Of a DNA stretch of 64,000 nucleotides, positions 9,538 to 19,844 are shown one piece after another (position 1 is the stretch's first letter; each line of letters starts with the position of its first letter). Under the pieces are notes generated by a model that searched no databases, was not told the origin of the DNA, and saw only the letters and a program-made list of their open reading frames with translations. The position numbers and the translations under genes were made by a program. This stretch comes from Siphonodentalium dalli (Eukaryota; Mollusca; Scaphopoda; Gadilida; Siphonodentaliidae): assembly GCA_032622095.1 (NCBI GenBank), contig CP136064.1, forward strand, positions 256,163,863 to 256,227,862. Reading direction: 5' to 3'.

Positions 9538-10270
9538 TCTACTATATATTTTGGGACTTCTGTCTGTTTGTTGTTTGTCTGTTATCTATATGGCCGGGAA
9601 AACGACTGGACCGATGGAGCTCAAACTTCCAATCTAAGGTTAAAAACCCACGGGCAGTGTTTACCGCCGTTTTGGAGAAGCTCAGAGTACACATTCTCCA
9701 CTCTCAGTCACAAAAATGACCGCCATTGGCACGGTGGGGTTAATCGCGTTGATAGTTAAAGAGCGTTCGTATCCGCAGTGTCGTTGATAAAGAGCGTATG
9801 CGTCTAATGTGATTCTTACGTATGGGTCCACACGTGAGCGTGACTGTATCCAGACATGAGCGTGTTGTGTGATTCTTACGTACTTAGGGTTTCCTAGGAA
9901 CGGGGGACATTTTCATCGGGTCAGTTGTTTCGCCCGAGGTGATCTTCACCTTGAAACGGGTACCCACATATGATATATAAGTGTGTGTCCTTTATAGACT
10001 CGAACCGATTGAGCTCAAATTTGCTACCCTTGGGAAGTGTCATGGACGGGTTAAATTGTGACCCCGACCTGACCTTGACCTTGAAAATGATCAATTCGAG
10101 GTCAAATCGGGTAAAACTGGCGGATTTCGACGAAATTTTCCTAGGTGTTCCAAGGAACGGGGGAGATTTTCATCGGGTAAGTTTTTCCACCCGAGGTGAT
10201 CTTCACTGTGAGACGGGTACCCACAAAACGTACCTCTTTTAGGGACGGGTATCATCACGGGACGGGTACC
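9538..10270 (+). mobile_element. Helitron-like non-autonomous repeat, copy 3, start joined to copy 2
   Basis: It begins TCTACTATATATTTTGGG immediately after the CTAG end of copy 2, so the two are head to tail. The first 230 bases match 8376-8600. Two related blocks (9890-9960 and 10140-10220) with 'gaacgggggagattttcatcgggt' repeat within it. The right limit is not clear. Confidence 0.45.
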
Positions 10271-10355
10271 ACCATTTCTCTTGATTAAAAAGGCAGAATT
10301 AACTCAAATTAAATTAAAAAATAACGGGTTTAGTGTGCCTGTAATTTGCAGACTG

Positions 10356-10431
10356 GGTTCCCCAGAAGGTGAATTTAGTGACGCTATCCCGCATAGCGAG
10401 CTAGCATCACTAAATTCACCCTTGGGGACCT
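10356..10431. repeat. Imperfect palindrome, 76 bp
   Basis: The outer arms (about 28 bp, 'aggtgaatttagtgacgct' against 'agcatcactaaattcaccc' with mismatches) enclose a perfect inner CGCTAT/ATAGCG stem. It is a foldback element or structured RNA locus. No target duplication is visible. Confidence 0.6.
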
Positions 10432-10573
10432 CATTATGCTTAGGCCTCATCTTCTCTGGAAAGTTTCTTTATTATCAAATTTCTATAGAAACTTCTTCAC
10501 ATAGATTCTATTTCTTTTTTAGTTTAGTTTCTCTATATCATCTCCAGCATCCCATCCGAGCATTCGGCATTCA

Positions 10574-10680
10574 GTCATGGTTAATGGACGAACGATTGGA
10601 CATTCGGAAACTAGATGGCCGAGCCCGAAGGACGAGACCATTTAGTTTCAGAATGTCCAGTCGCGAGTCCATTAATTGAC
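10574..10680. repeat. Imperfect palindrome, 107 bp
   Basis: Arms of about 40 bp (from 'ggttaatggacg' at 10579 to 'gtccattaattgac' at 10680) pair with several mismatches around a 25-base centre. It probably belongs to the same class of small foldback elements as its neighbour at 10356. Confidence 0.55.
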
Positions 10681-11950
10681 ATAAAACAGGTATTAAATAT
10701 ACATCGATGAACTATATTTTCATACCGATGAATTATTCGGATAAATCTCGATACATGAGACAAAAAAGTCCTCGACTGAGAACAAAACCACGCACATTGA
10801 CACGAATCGTGTGAGTGGTTGTTGCACGTGGACTATGCCGCGATAACAATTGTACAGGCATATGCAGCCACCCCATACAGCCTTGTTCGAAACTAAACGT
10901 CGATATACGCAAACATTTAAAAAAAAGAAGGTTGGTTTCGCTGTTAATATAACGTAGTATATATACGTAATATATACTGTCGACGCAATTATCTGTATTT
11001 TGGGCACGATTGCATTTTAGGATAGTTTTGACTCGCGAATTGTCAAAGTAATACCGTTCTGCACAGAAGGAGAACAGTAACACTATTATGACGACGTGTT
11101 ATGTGATAGATACAACTGGTATGCAAATTAACATGCTGCTTTTTTCTGACAAGGAATTATATTATGTGGGGTTTATAAGCACTATATAATTAAGAAGATG
11201 TTTGTTATTGTGGGGGAGGGGTCTTAGAAGCGAACTATTTCTCGAATAGAGGTCCCCGTGGGAGTTCGTTGTGAATTCTAGATTACGAATGTCGACTCGT
11301 GGTATAAAGTGACCATTCGGAGAAATGGAAGGTCGAGGTAGAACAAAGGAACAAAGGAGCTGGGTTTAATCTTAGATAATCCGATCGTCGCCGAAGCTGA
11401 GTCGTTCCAGATAGAGTTATCCTTCTCTAATCACCAGATTAGAGCTAGTTATGTCTTGCGTGACGATCGGATACCAGGATACTTGTCACTCAAATAAATT
11501 GTTTATTACCTAATACGCATAGTTAAGAGGCCTATTACATACATGTGATATTTATACAAAACAAACCTATTATTATTACAACAACATTCAGCTATTTGTC
11601 TTTATCAATCAGTAGTGCAGGAAAGCAACTGGAAATAATCAGGATTTTCTGTCCGTCCACACAGATATCTCAGCCATGTACTGTAATTTTATGAGGAGCG
11701 GATATTTGCTATCGGTGTTCCACATTTTGTTGGTAAGACACAATATACATGAAACTTGTGTCGGGTCCAAGTATTCAGCATCTCAAATGTGTGCATTCTA
11801 GTTGTTATTGTTATGTTAACATTACTGTTGCAGTAATACATTACCGACTATCGACCAAATTATAACTACTCCAATGAGATACCAAAGTCTAATAAATACA
11901 TAAAGGGGTAAACATTAAAATATGCCAAAGAAGTGAAAACTATTGTGAAC
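10681..11950. other. No gene or repeat recognised
   Basis: AT-rich sequence with only short ORFs in mixed frames. None has recognisable domains or convincing context. Confidence 0.5.
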
Positions 11951-12200
11951 ATCAGAGTGCGCGATCAGCGATGTTTACATCAGAGTGCGCGATCAGCGAT
12001 GTTTACATCAGAGTGCGCGATCAGCGATGTTTACATCAGAGTGCACGATCAGCGATGTTTACACCAGAGTGCCGATCAGCGATGTTTACATCAGAGTGCG
12101 CGATCAGCGATGTTTACATCAGAGTGCGCGATCAGCGATGTTTACATCAGAGTGCGCGATCAGCGATGTTTACATCAGAGTGCGCGATCAGCGATGTTTG
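11951..12200. repeat. 28-bp minisatellite, about 9 copies
   Basis: The unit is 'atcagagtgcgcgatcagcg' plus 'atgtttac'. Units are nearly identical, with one copy two bases shorter near 12070. The overlapping ORFs here only reflect the repeat. Confidence 0.9.
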
Positions 12201-12227
12201 TCGACAAAATAACAGCTGGATCAGTAA

Positions 12228-12880
12228 ATGTACACATTATTACCTGTATTGGGCCCCCTGTGTACACACACCTTGTTTTACCACCCATTATTATCTGTAT
12301 TGGGCCCCCCTGTATACACACACCTTGTTTTACCACCCATTATTACCTGTATTGGGCCCCCTGTGTACACACACCTTGTATTACCACCCATTATTACCTG
12401 TATTGGGCCCCCTGTGTGAACAAAACTTGTTTTACCACCCATTATTACCTGTATTGGGCCCCCATGTGTAAACAAAACTTGTTTTACCACTCATTATTAT
12501 CTGTATTGGGCCCCCTGTGTAAACAAAACTTGTTTTTAGCACCCATTATTACCTGTATTGGGGCCCCCTGTGTAAACAAAACTTGTTTTTAGCACCCATT
12601 ATTACCTGTATTGGGCCCCCCTGTGTAAACAAAACTTGTTTTTACCACCGATTATTATCTGTATTGGGCCCCTGTGTAAACAAAACTTGTTTTTAGCACC
12701 CATTATTACCTGTATTGGGGCCCCGTTTGAACACACCTTGTATACTCTCTTATCACAAGTGTGAAGAGAGGGATATAATGAATGATTAAACTTGAAACTT
12801 GTTTTACCACCCATTATTACCTGTATTGTGACCCCCTGTTTGAACACACCTTGTTCTACCAGCCATTGTTACCTGTATTT
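12228..12880. repeat. 51-54-bp minisatellite, about 12 copies
   Basis: The unit includes 'attacctgtattgggccccc', then 'tgtgtaaacaaaacttgttt' and 'taccaccc'. Early units have 'acacacacc' where later ones have 'aacaaaac', so two subtypes occupy the two halves. A 60-base unrelated insert (12745-12800) splits the last two units from the rest. Confidence 0.9.
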
Positions 12881-13541
12881 TAATTCTGATTACATTTGTG
12901 CATACTTATATGAATATATATATATATGTATTGTTATTTATGTTGTGACATCGGCCTCGTGTGGGTGTAATTCAATAAACTTATCTTATCTTAATAATGG
13001 TTTCAAATAAGGAAACAATCGTTATTGGATAACAATTTATAGCCAATACATAGTTACTTCTCGATTCGGGACGCAACTATCGGCGATAAACTAACGAAAA
13101 TGATTTAGTCATCGAGAGTCGCTGAATTTTATTAATATATAAGACTGAGAGTGTATGTTGTCAGTTTTGATATAATATTTGTAAAAATAACGTTGAACAA
13201 GATTATTCTCGCAGAACCAGGACAGGTGATTGTAATACCATATTATTATATGTTGAACTTATTATATACATGTATGTTGAATTTTATTAAATATGTTATA
13301 ACTATATATATTTGAGATCACAATAAAAATATTAATAAAAAAAAGAAGAAGATTATTCTCCATTCTCTACCGGTTAGTCACACATCACTTCAAAATGGTG
13401 GCGCAAAAGCGACCTTTTCAGAATTGATAATCATGGTAAATGTTTTAAAAACTAAGTCTTTCAGAAAGATAGCTATATCACTTAAAAGCACAAAAGAACT
13501 TCGCAGTGGGTAAACATGATAAACGTCTCTAAACAACATCA
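12881..13541. other. No gene recognised
   Basis: AT-rich sequence with TA microsatellite stretches near 12910 and 13300. No supported coding region. Confidence 0.5.
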
Positions 13542-14515
13542 CACCATGAAAAACACGATACATCGCCACCAAGAAGAACACGATACATCGCCACCATGAA
13601 CACGATACATCGCCACCAAGAACACGATACATCGCCACCAAAAAAAACACGATACATCGCCACCAAAAAAAACACAATACATCGCCACCAAAAAAAACAC
13701 GATACATCGCCACCAAAAAAAACACGATACATCGTTACCAAGAACACGATACATCGCCACCAAAAAAAACACGATACATCGCCACCAAAAAAAACACGAT
13801 ACATCGCCACCAAGAAAAACACGATACATCGCCACCAAGAAGAACACGATACATCGCCACCAAGAAGAACACGATACATCGCCACCAAGAAGAACACGAT
13901 ACATCGCCACCAAGAAGAACACGATACATCGCCACCAAGAAGAACACGATACATCGCCACCAAGAAGAACACGATACATCGCCACCAAGAAGAACACGAT
14001 ACATCGCCACCAAGAAGAACACGATACATCGCCACCATGAAAAACACGATACATCGCCACCAAGAAAAACACGATACATCGCCACCATGAAGAACACGAT
14101 ACATCGCCACCAAGAAGAACACGATACATCGCCAACAAGAAAAACACGATACATCGCCACCATGAAAAACATGATACATCGCCACCATGAAAAACACGAT
14201 ACATCGCCACCATGAACACGATACATCGCCACCATGAAAAACATGATACATCGCCACCAAGAAAGACACGATACATCGCCACCAAGAAGAACACGATACA
14301 TCGCCATCAAGAAGAACACGATACATCGCCACCAAGAAAAACATGATACATCGCCACCAAGAAAAACACGATACATCGCCACCAAGAAAAACACGATACA
14401 TCGCCACCATGAAAAACACGATACATCGCCACCAAGAAAGACACGATACATTGCCACCAAGAAGAACACGATACAGCGCCACCATGAAAAACACGATACA
14501 TCGCCACCAAGAACT
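13542..14515. repeat. 25-bp minisatellite array A, about 39 copies
   Basis: The unit is 'acacgatacatcgccacc' followed by a variable 7-base spacer (aagaaga, atgaaaa, aaaaaaa). Some units are shortened to 22 bases. Because 25 is not a multiple of 3 and the unit lacks stops in most phases, long ORFs appear on both strands, up to 331 codons on the minus strand. I treat these as artefacts. The same unit forms a second array at 25128-26320. Confidence 0.95.
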
Positions 14516-15190
14516 AGAATGCACTCAGAGAGATGCCAACGTGCGCAAAAATGTAATAAACAAATAATTTCGCTGTATTTTACTTAATTTATTTAATTTA
14601 ATTTAATTTAATGTTAGCAAAATAGACAATTACAATCTTCAATAATTTTATTTAGGGGATAAAAGTGTGGTGTTTTGTGATTTCGGAAAGGTACATGGCG
14701 AATATACTGTGGCAAATTTAGTTAATAGGCGACGGCGGGGGGGGGGGGGGTAATTCTGCACATTATTGGTCAGAGTGATAGGGACTTGGCAACTTCAGGG
14801 GTCGGTGTGTATCGCCGGCCCTCCCCCAAACTTTTCAACAGCTGGAAATTTCGTAACATAAATATGTTGAAATTGGTCTATTATAACTTTTTATTTAAAA
14901 TTTAATGCGCTAGATAAAATATAGTCCCCCAATTACCATCGCTCTTATCGTTAAAAATACGGATAAACATGAAAAATTGCCACCTCAAATAGAAGTAATG
15001 TAGATCAATGTACATATATTGTATTTTTATGCTATCTTATGATTTACTGGCTACTGTCTGGTCAATTACATCATTTTACATGACATAAAATGCGAACCTA
15101 TATGCAAATCCATTTAACAGAATCAACAGATCACTCTTTGCACTGATCTACACCACCGCAAATCAGGTATTCCCTAAATGTCCAGGTGAT
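14516..15190. other. No gene; TTTAA microsatellite, G-run and a dispersed-repeat fragment
   Basis: A (ttaat)n-like stretch lies at 14583-14612 and a run of 12 G at 14739-14750. The segment near 14818-14865 ('ccctcccccaaacttttcaa' and following) resembles 43630-43680, so it is probably a dispersed repeat. Confidence 0.5.
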
Positions 15191-15195
15191 GTCAG

Positions 15196-15330
15196 GTGGG
15201 GGGGGGGCGGAAAAAAACTGCAGACACAGGGTGGAAAAAACTGTTTCTTCGGTTTGGGTACCCCCCCCCCCCCCCCAACAGCAAAAACTGCAGTTTTTTT
15301 CCACTGATCATTGACCCCACCCCCCCCCCA
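15196..15330. repeat. Palindrome with G-run and C-run arms
   Basis: A G-run plus 'ggaaaaaaactgcag' (near 15199-15223) is mirrored by 'ctgcagtttttttcc' plus C-runs (15288-15329). A further C-run sits in the loop (15261-15276). It is a homopolymer-rich foldback with G-quadruplex potential. Homopolymer lengths may be unreliable in assembly. Confidence 0.6.
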
Positions 15331-16787
15331 GAAAAATCAAATCTACCCCAGCCGGCTGCAGCCGGACAACAACTCGGTTTGACCGGAAACCGAAAAAAAC
15401 ACCGGAGTGTATATCGCTAAGACTGAAGTTGAGGATTATCTCCCTTCTAAAATTACACAAAAAACACGTTGTTGATCTGTGTTGATCAGCGATTACAATC
15501 AAAATATAACCATAAAGGTTATTAAATAACAATCATTCGTACGTCCCTTGTATGCAATTGGTGTGTAATATTATTAATCGGCCCGCAACGACATCAATTT
15601 GAATATTTTGCGCGATTATTTGGTGTCAGTGAATTTAACATTTGGGTTCCCCAACATTGGTCAAGTTTCCTGTTTGCATTTTATTATTTCTACGAAGGAC
15701 AGAGGGCAAATGCATCAAAATACTGCTGGCAACATTAGTTACTCACATCTATTGGGTGCACATCTATATTGATGGATTGTTGATGCCTTTGCACTCTGTC
15801 CTTCAACTATTCATAATAACATGTGAACAACCAGGAACTGTGCCATTTTAGAGATAATCACACAAGAAGTCACCAATTGTTTGAGAATCCTGGAGAATCA
15901 CTAAGAATGTGGTTTTCTGTAGTTCACGGTGTCCATTTTTTTGTTTGGGTCATCCAACCACATTTATCGTTACGTTCATGATTTAACAGATGATGAGAAT
16001 CCATAATGTTTTTATTTTGAATTTTAATTTTACGTTACTTTACTCACTCCTGCTCACTCTGCTTTTAATACTGATTAAACAATGTGAAGTCTGAAATTAT
16101 TTATCATAAATTGTTACATTACAATTCACGAGAAGGTGCTTGGTAACTTAGTTTAGATTATTATGACTAAAATGGTCATTGTCTACCAGCAGAACGCCGA
16201 TTTGTACCTAGTGATGTCATGACATGTACAAACATGTATATTGGTGATCGCAACGCTTTGTATGCACTTTAAAAAATGACAACTAGTCATTACCTCGACT
16301 TTGAAAAAGATGCAAATGAGATGAGTGAGATACCAGCATACAATTGTTTTCTGATATCATTGGAGGAGAAATTGTTTAATACATGGGATAGTTCTGCAGT
16401 AAAAATTTGCCAGATAAGTGATCGCAGGGTAGAATTCTGCATTCGACTGCGTGGTAGACACTGACATAGTCAGCATTATTAGGAGGGTTAATGGGGTCAA
16501 TATCACATGTAAACCAAGACAGTGGTTATCCAAAATTGTTTTATGTGGATTGTACTAATGTATATATGATTTGACTATTAAGGTTAATCCATATTCTATA
16601 AAATGAGAGAAAATTGAAGTTGTGAGTCTAAAAATACATATTTGGAAAAAAATTACATGCCAATTTTTTCCGACAACCCCCTAAATGAATAAGGAAAAAA
16701 TTTACGTGTAAATTTTTGACGCCTAGGTACCCCCCCCCCCCCACCCCCCGGTACGTTGTGTCCCGCAGTTTCCCCCCCTCCCCCCCT
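15331..16787. other. No gene recognised
   Basis: AT-rich sequence with short ORFs only. A C-run lies at 16731-16750. Confidence 0.5.
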
Positions 16788-17036
16788 CAAATAGAATTTA
16801 GTGGACGAGGTTGATAAATTCCGTATAAAATAGAACGAGTTTGAGAAACTTTTTATCACATGATCATATAATCGCTAAAATTTTATCGAAAAGAACAACA
16901 ATTAACTGCAGCCAGCGAACATTGTCCCAAAGAGCAGCGTGACGTCATTGCACGCGACGATATTACACGTGTCTATTACGCTCGAATATTACATCGGAAA
17001 ATAGTGCTAATCATGTGATAAATATATATATTTATC
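16788..17036 (-). repeat. Inverted-repeat partner 1 of a 250-bp element
   Basis: Reverse-complement match to 19256-19513 over almost its full length, with a small indel ('ttcggttctt') and few substitutions. Shared landmarks are 'cagcgtgacgtcattgcacg' and 'taatcatgtgataaatatat'. The pair encloses 2.2 kb. Confidence 0.85.
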
Positions 17037-18414
17037 TACCGAATACATAAAAACGCTACTGGAAACTCCGTAATACAGCAAAAGTTACTAGTACAAATAT
17101 CGATCTTGTATTGTTCCTAGTAACAAAATATCGACCATGTGACGATGCACACACAAGGTTAACGCGCAATAATACGAACTATTTCATTAATTTGTTGTTT
17201 ACAAACTGAGAAATGCTTCGCTCTGGAAAATAAGCAAAACGTGCTTACGTACTGGTTGGGACATTATTTCTTCTACAATTTGAGATAAATAACACGATTT
17301 TTATAATGAATTATAGCGCACTATATCTTTGCGCTCATAATATTTGTTCAATGTCGCCAGGCGTAATGGAACTTCCGGTGACCGTGTTACGTGAAATCCG
17401 CGGGGACCTGTTTATCGCTGAACTCGACATTATTTCTTCTACAATTTGAGATAAATAATGTTCACGACTATTTCTTCTACAATTTGAGATAAAATAATAT
17501 GACTTTTATAGTGAATTATGTTGATACGTTCGGTAGATAAATGTGTTACATACAAATGGTTGCGATATCGAATGTGACATCGCAACTCGGAGAAATCTCC
17601 TCATTTTTGTGGTAGTTTTTGAGGTGAATATCTTAAATAATTTTGGAAAGATATATTTAAATTTCTTACCCATTTTTCTTTTGCCTTATCTGGGCCAGAC
17701 TGTTGGAGTGTGTCCCAGGTGTCTCTGACTGTCGTGCACTGAATAAAATAAGGTAGATGTTTTATTTATAAATACTGCAGCAGCAGCACTTCTTCATCAA
17801 CTTGGACTCTACTAGTATACCTGCGCATGTTCGGCTGACAGTGGTTATAAGACTTGTAATAACATACTATTCACCTATAAATGGTTATAATATAATTTAT
17901 ATTACACCATATGATAACACTCAGCAATGTGTAATAACAGTTTAACAATAAAAAAAATGAAGCAATATATGTAACAAATATTAAAATAACCTCATGTATA
18001 GTGATAATGATCAAGTTTTTACTTTGTAAGAACTATAAGATTGGCATCCTCAGCAACTATAATTATAATTTTTCTTACATTCTATATTTGTCTGTTCTCA
18101 GCGCTAGCTGGGCATTTCTTGTGTTTGGCGTCAATGACTGTCGAGCTCTGTGCAAACAAATGGAAAAAAACATAAAATCCAATATTATAAGATTATATAT
18201 TTGAGAAAAAGAATACCAGAGAAATCAATGTTTATGAAACATACTTCCCAAATTATTAAAATTAAAATGGGGGGTGGGGTGCGAAAGGGGTTGTGGGTTA
18301 CCAGATTTGAACAATTTAAAATTTGGGCATAGCATCCGCCCACCATTTGCACTTTTGGTTAAATATATGTTATTGGACCGATCACATATTTGGATGGTAG
18401 AACAATCTTATTTA
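17037..18414. other. No gene; three copies of a 30-bp motif
   Basis: The motif 'atttcttctacaatttgaga' plus 'taaat' occurs at about 17265, 17431 and 17469, each followed by 'tttatagtgaattat'-like sequence in two cases. No protein-coding region is supported. Confidence 0.5.
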
Positions 18415-18552
18415 GGAGATAAACATACCCTGTTGAGTTGTACATTCTGGGATTCGAGCATGAAAACAGTTTGTGAACGAGCCGGCTTGTTCACAAACTG
18501 TTTTCATGCTCGAATCCCAGAATGTACAACGAAACAGGGTACGTTTATCTCC
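18415..18552. repeat. 138-bp near-perfect palindrome
   Basis: Bases 18415-18483 match the reverse complement of 18484-18552 with only a handful of differences and almost no loop (centre AGCCGGCT). Short ORFs of nearly the same translation run on both strands because of this symmetry. It could be extruded as a cruciform or transcribed as a long hairpin. Confidence 0.9.
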
Positions 18553-18731
18553 ATTGTAATTCAATCTAGCAAGGAATTTGCTAAAAAACTGTATAAAAAG
18601 TATCATTTAGTCATTTTCATGACACGAATCGAGACTTTCATTTCGCCGTTGTCACCGTGCACAAATCATTGGGTTTGTTCATTGCGTTACTCGGAACACT
18701 GCTCCGTAACCATATCCTGTGGGGCGGGTTG

Positions 18732-18923
18732 GCTCGTTTCGCTACTCCGTTCTGCGCCGATGAAATTGTACCGTGCCACATTCAGATTTGATGCACGCTG
18801 AAACGACCGATGAACGGTATCTATAGACAACAACGCGCGGGTGTGCTCGTTTCGCTACTCGTTCTGCGCCGATGAAATTTGACCGTGCTACATTCAGATT
18901 TGATGCACGCTGAAGCGGCCGAT
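18732..18923. repeat. Direct repeat of about 80 bp, two copies
   Basis: Copies at 18732-18812 and 18845-18923 share 'gctcgtttcgctactc', 'tctgcgccgatgaaat' and 'ttcagatttgatgcacgctg'. About 32 bases separate them. Confidence 0.8.
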
Positions 18924-19255
18924 GTCGGTGAATCGAAAACTAAAGTTAGCCGCTCTCGACCAATCAGAATGCTTGTTTTTAGTGACAAATACTCAATTGA
19001 ATTACAATGTGGCATAATTACTAGTAGGCACACAATAATCTAATAAAATTTGGCACAAACATCACTCTTTAGATAACTTAATTAATTAGGTCTGTAAATT
19101 GGTTAGGTATATTGAGTTTCTATGGTGTAAATTAAATACCAGTACTTACTTTCTACGATATTCTGCTCTCCTAGCTAGTTCTAGTTGTTTGCGTTCTGCG
19201 GCAGTAGGAACCTGCATTCAGAAAAAATCAGATTACAGGTCATAATTAATGGAAC
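18924..19255. other. No gene recognised
   Basis: Unassigned sequence between a direct repeat and the second inverted-repeat arm. No long open frame. Confidence 0.5.
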
Positions 19256-19513
19256 CTATTATATATATATTTATCACATGATTAGCACTATTTTCCGATG
19301 TAATATTCGAGCGTAATAGACACGTGTAATATCGTCGCGTGCAATGACGTCACGCTGCTCTTTGGGACAATGTTCGCTGGCTGCAGTTAATTGTTGTTCT
19401 TTTCGGTTCTTTTCGATAAAATTTGAGCGATTATATGATCATGTGATAAAAAGTATCTCAAACTCGTTCTATTTTATACGTAATTTATCAACCTCGTCCA
19501 CTAAATTCTATTT
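19256..19513 (+). repeat. Inverted-repeat partner 2 of a 250-bp element
   Basis: Mirror copy of 16788-17036. Its outer 43 bases are also the left arm of the local foldback at 19468-19582, which the first partner lacks. Confidence 0.85.
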
Positions 19514-19582
19514 GTGCCTCGGTAAACCTCGGCTCAAATCGAATTTAGTGAACTCGGTTGATAAATTCCGTATAAAATAGAA
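19468..19582. repeat. Foldback with arms of about 43 bp
   Basis: The left arm starts 'ttctattttatacg' and the right arm ends 'cgtataaaatagaa', with 'aatttatcaacctcg' against 'cggttgataaatt' inside. The loop is about 28 bases. It is a duplicated, inverted end of the neighbouring element. Confidence 0.7.
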
Positions 19583-19754
19583 GCTCATGTGAGATCCTCT
19601 ATATATAGTATATTTAATGTGCGCATTTGTACAAATAATCAGGTTGATTCTCCATGATTATGATTATATTAATACTTTGGAAATACGGTACAATAATTAC
19701 ACCCACTTCATTCTCTATAGTAAATTGCCGTTGAGTTTATCAAACCCAGTCCCC

Positions 19755-19835
19755 TAGATCATGCCATAAATCTCTACTCTGGCTGACGCCCATGTCTACG
19801 ACGTCAACCAGAGTAGAGTTTCATGGCATGATCTA
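19755..19835. mobile_element. 81-bp palindromic MITE with 9-bp target duplication
   Basis: The arms start TAGATCATGCCAT and pair along about 35 bases each with few mismatches. The element is flanked directly by CCAGTCCCC at 19746-19754 and 19836-19844, an exact 9-bp duplication. A related copy lies at 21332-21404. Nine-base duplications are typical of Mutator-like transposases. No coding capacity. Confidence 0.85.
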
Positions 19836-19844
19836 CCAGTCCCC

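Noticed and set aside
8164-9719. ORFs sharing 'DPDLTLTFKMVNSRSN'-like peptides
   Set aside because: Translations of the Helitron-like repeat block. They lack consistent starts or ends and fall in different frames.
11933-12592. 219-codon ORF
   Set aside because: It runs through two different minisatellites and has no protein features.
13529-14524. ORFs of 331, 251 and 244 codons on the minus strand and 164 on the plus strand
   Set aside because: They are translations of the 25-bp minisatellite, open on both strands because the unit lacks stops.
18274-18801. 175-codon ORF
   Set aside because: A third of it is the 138-bp palindrome, which gives nearly the same peptide on the other strand.
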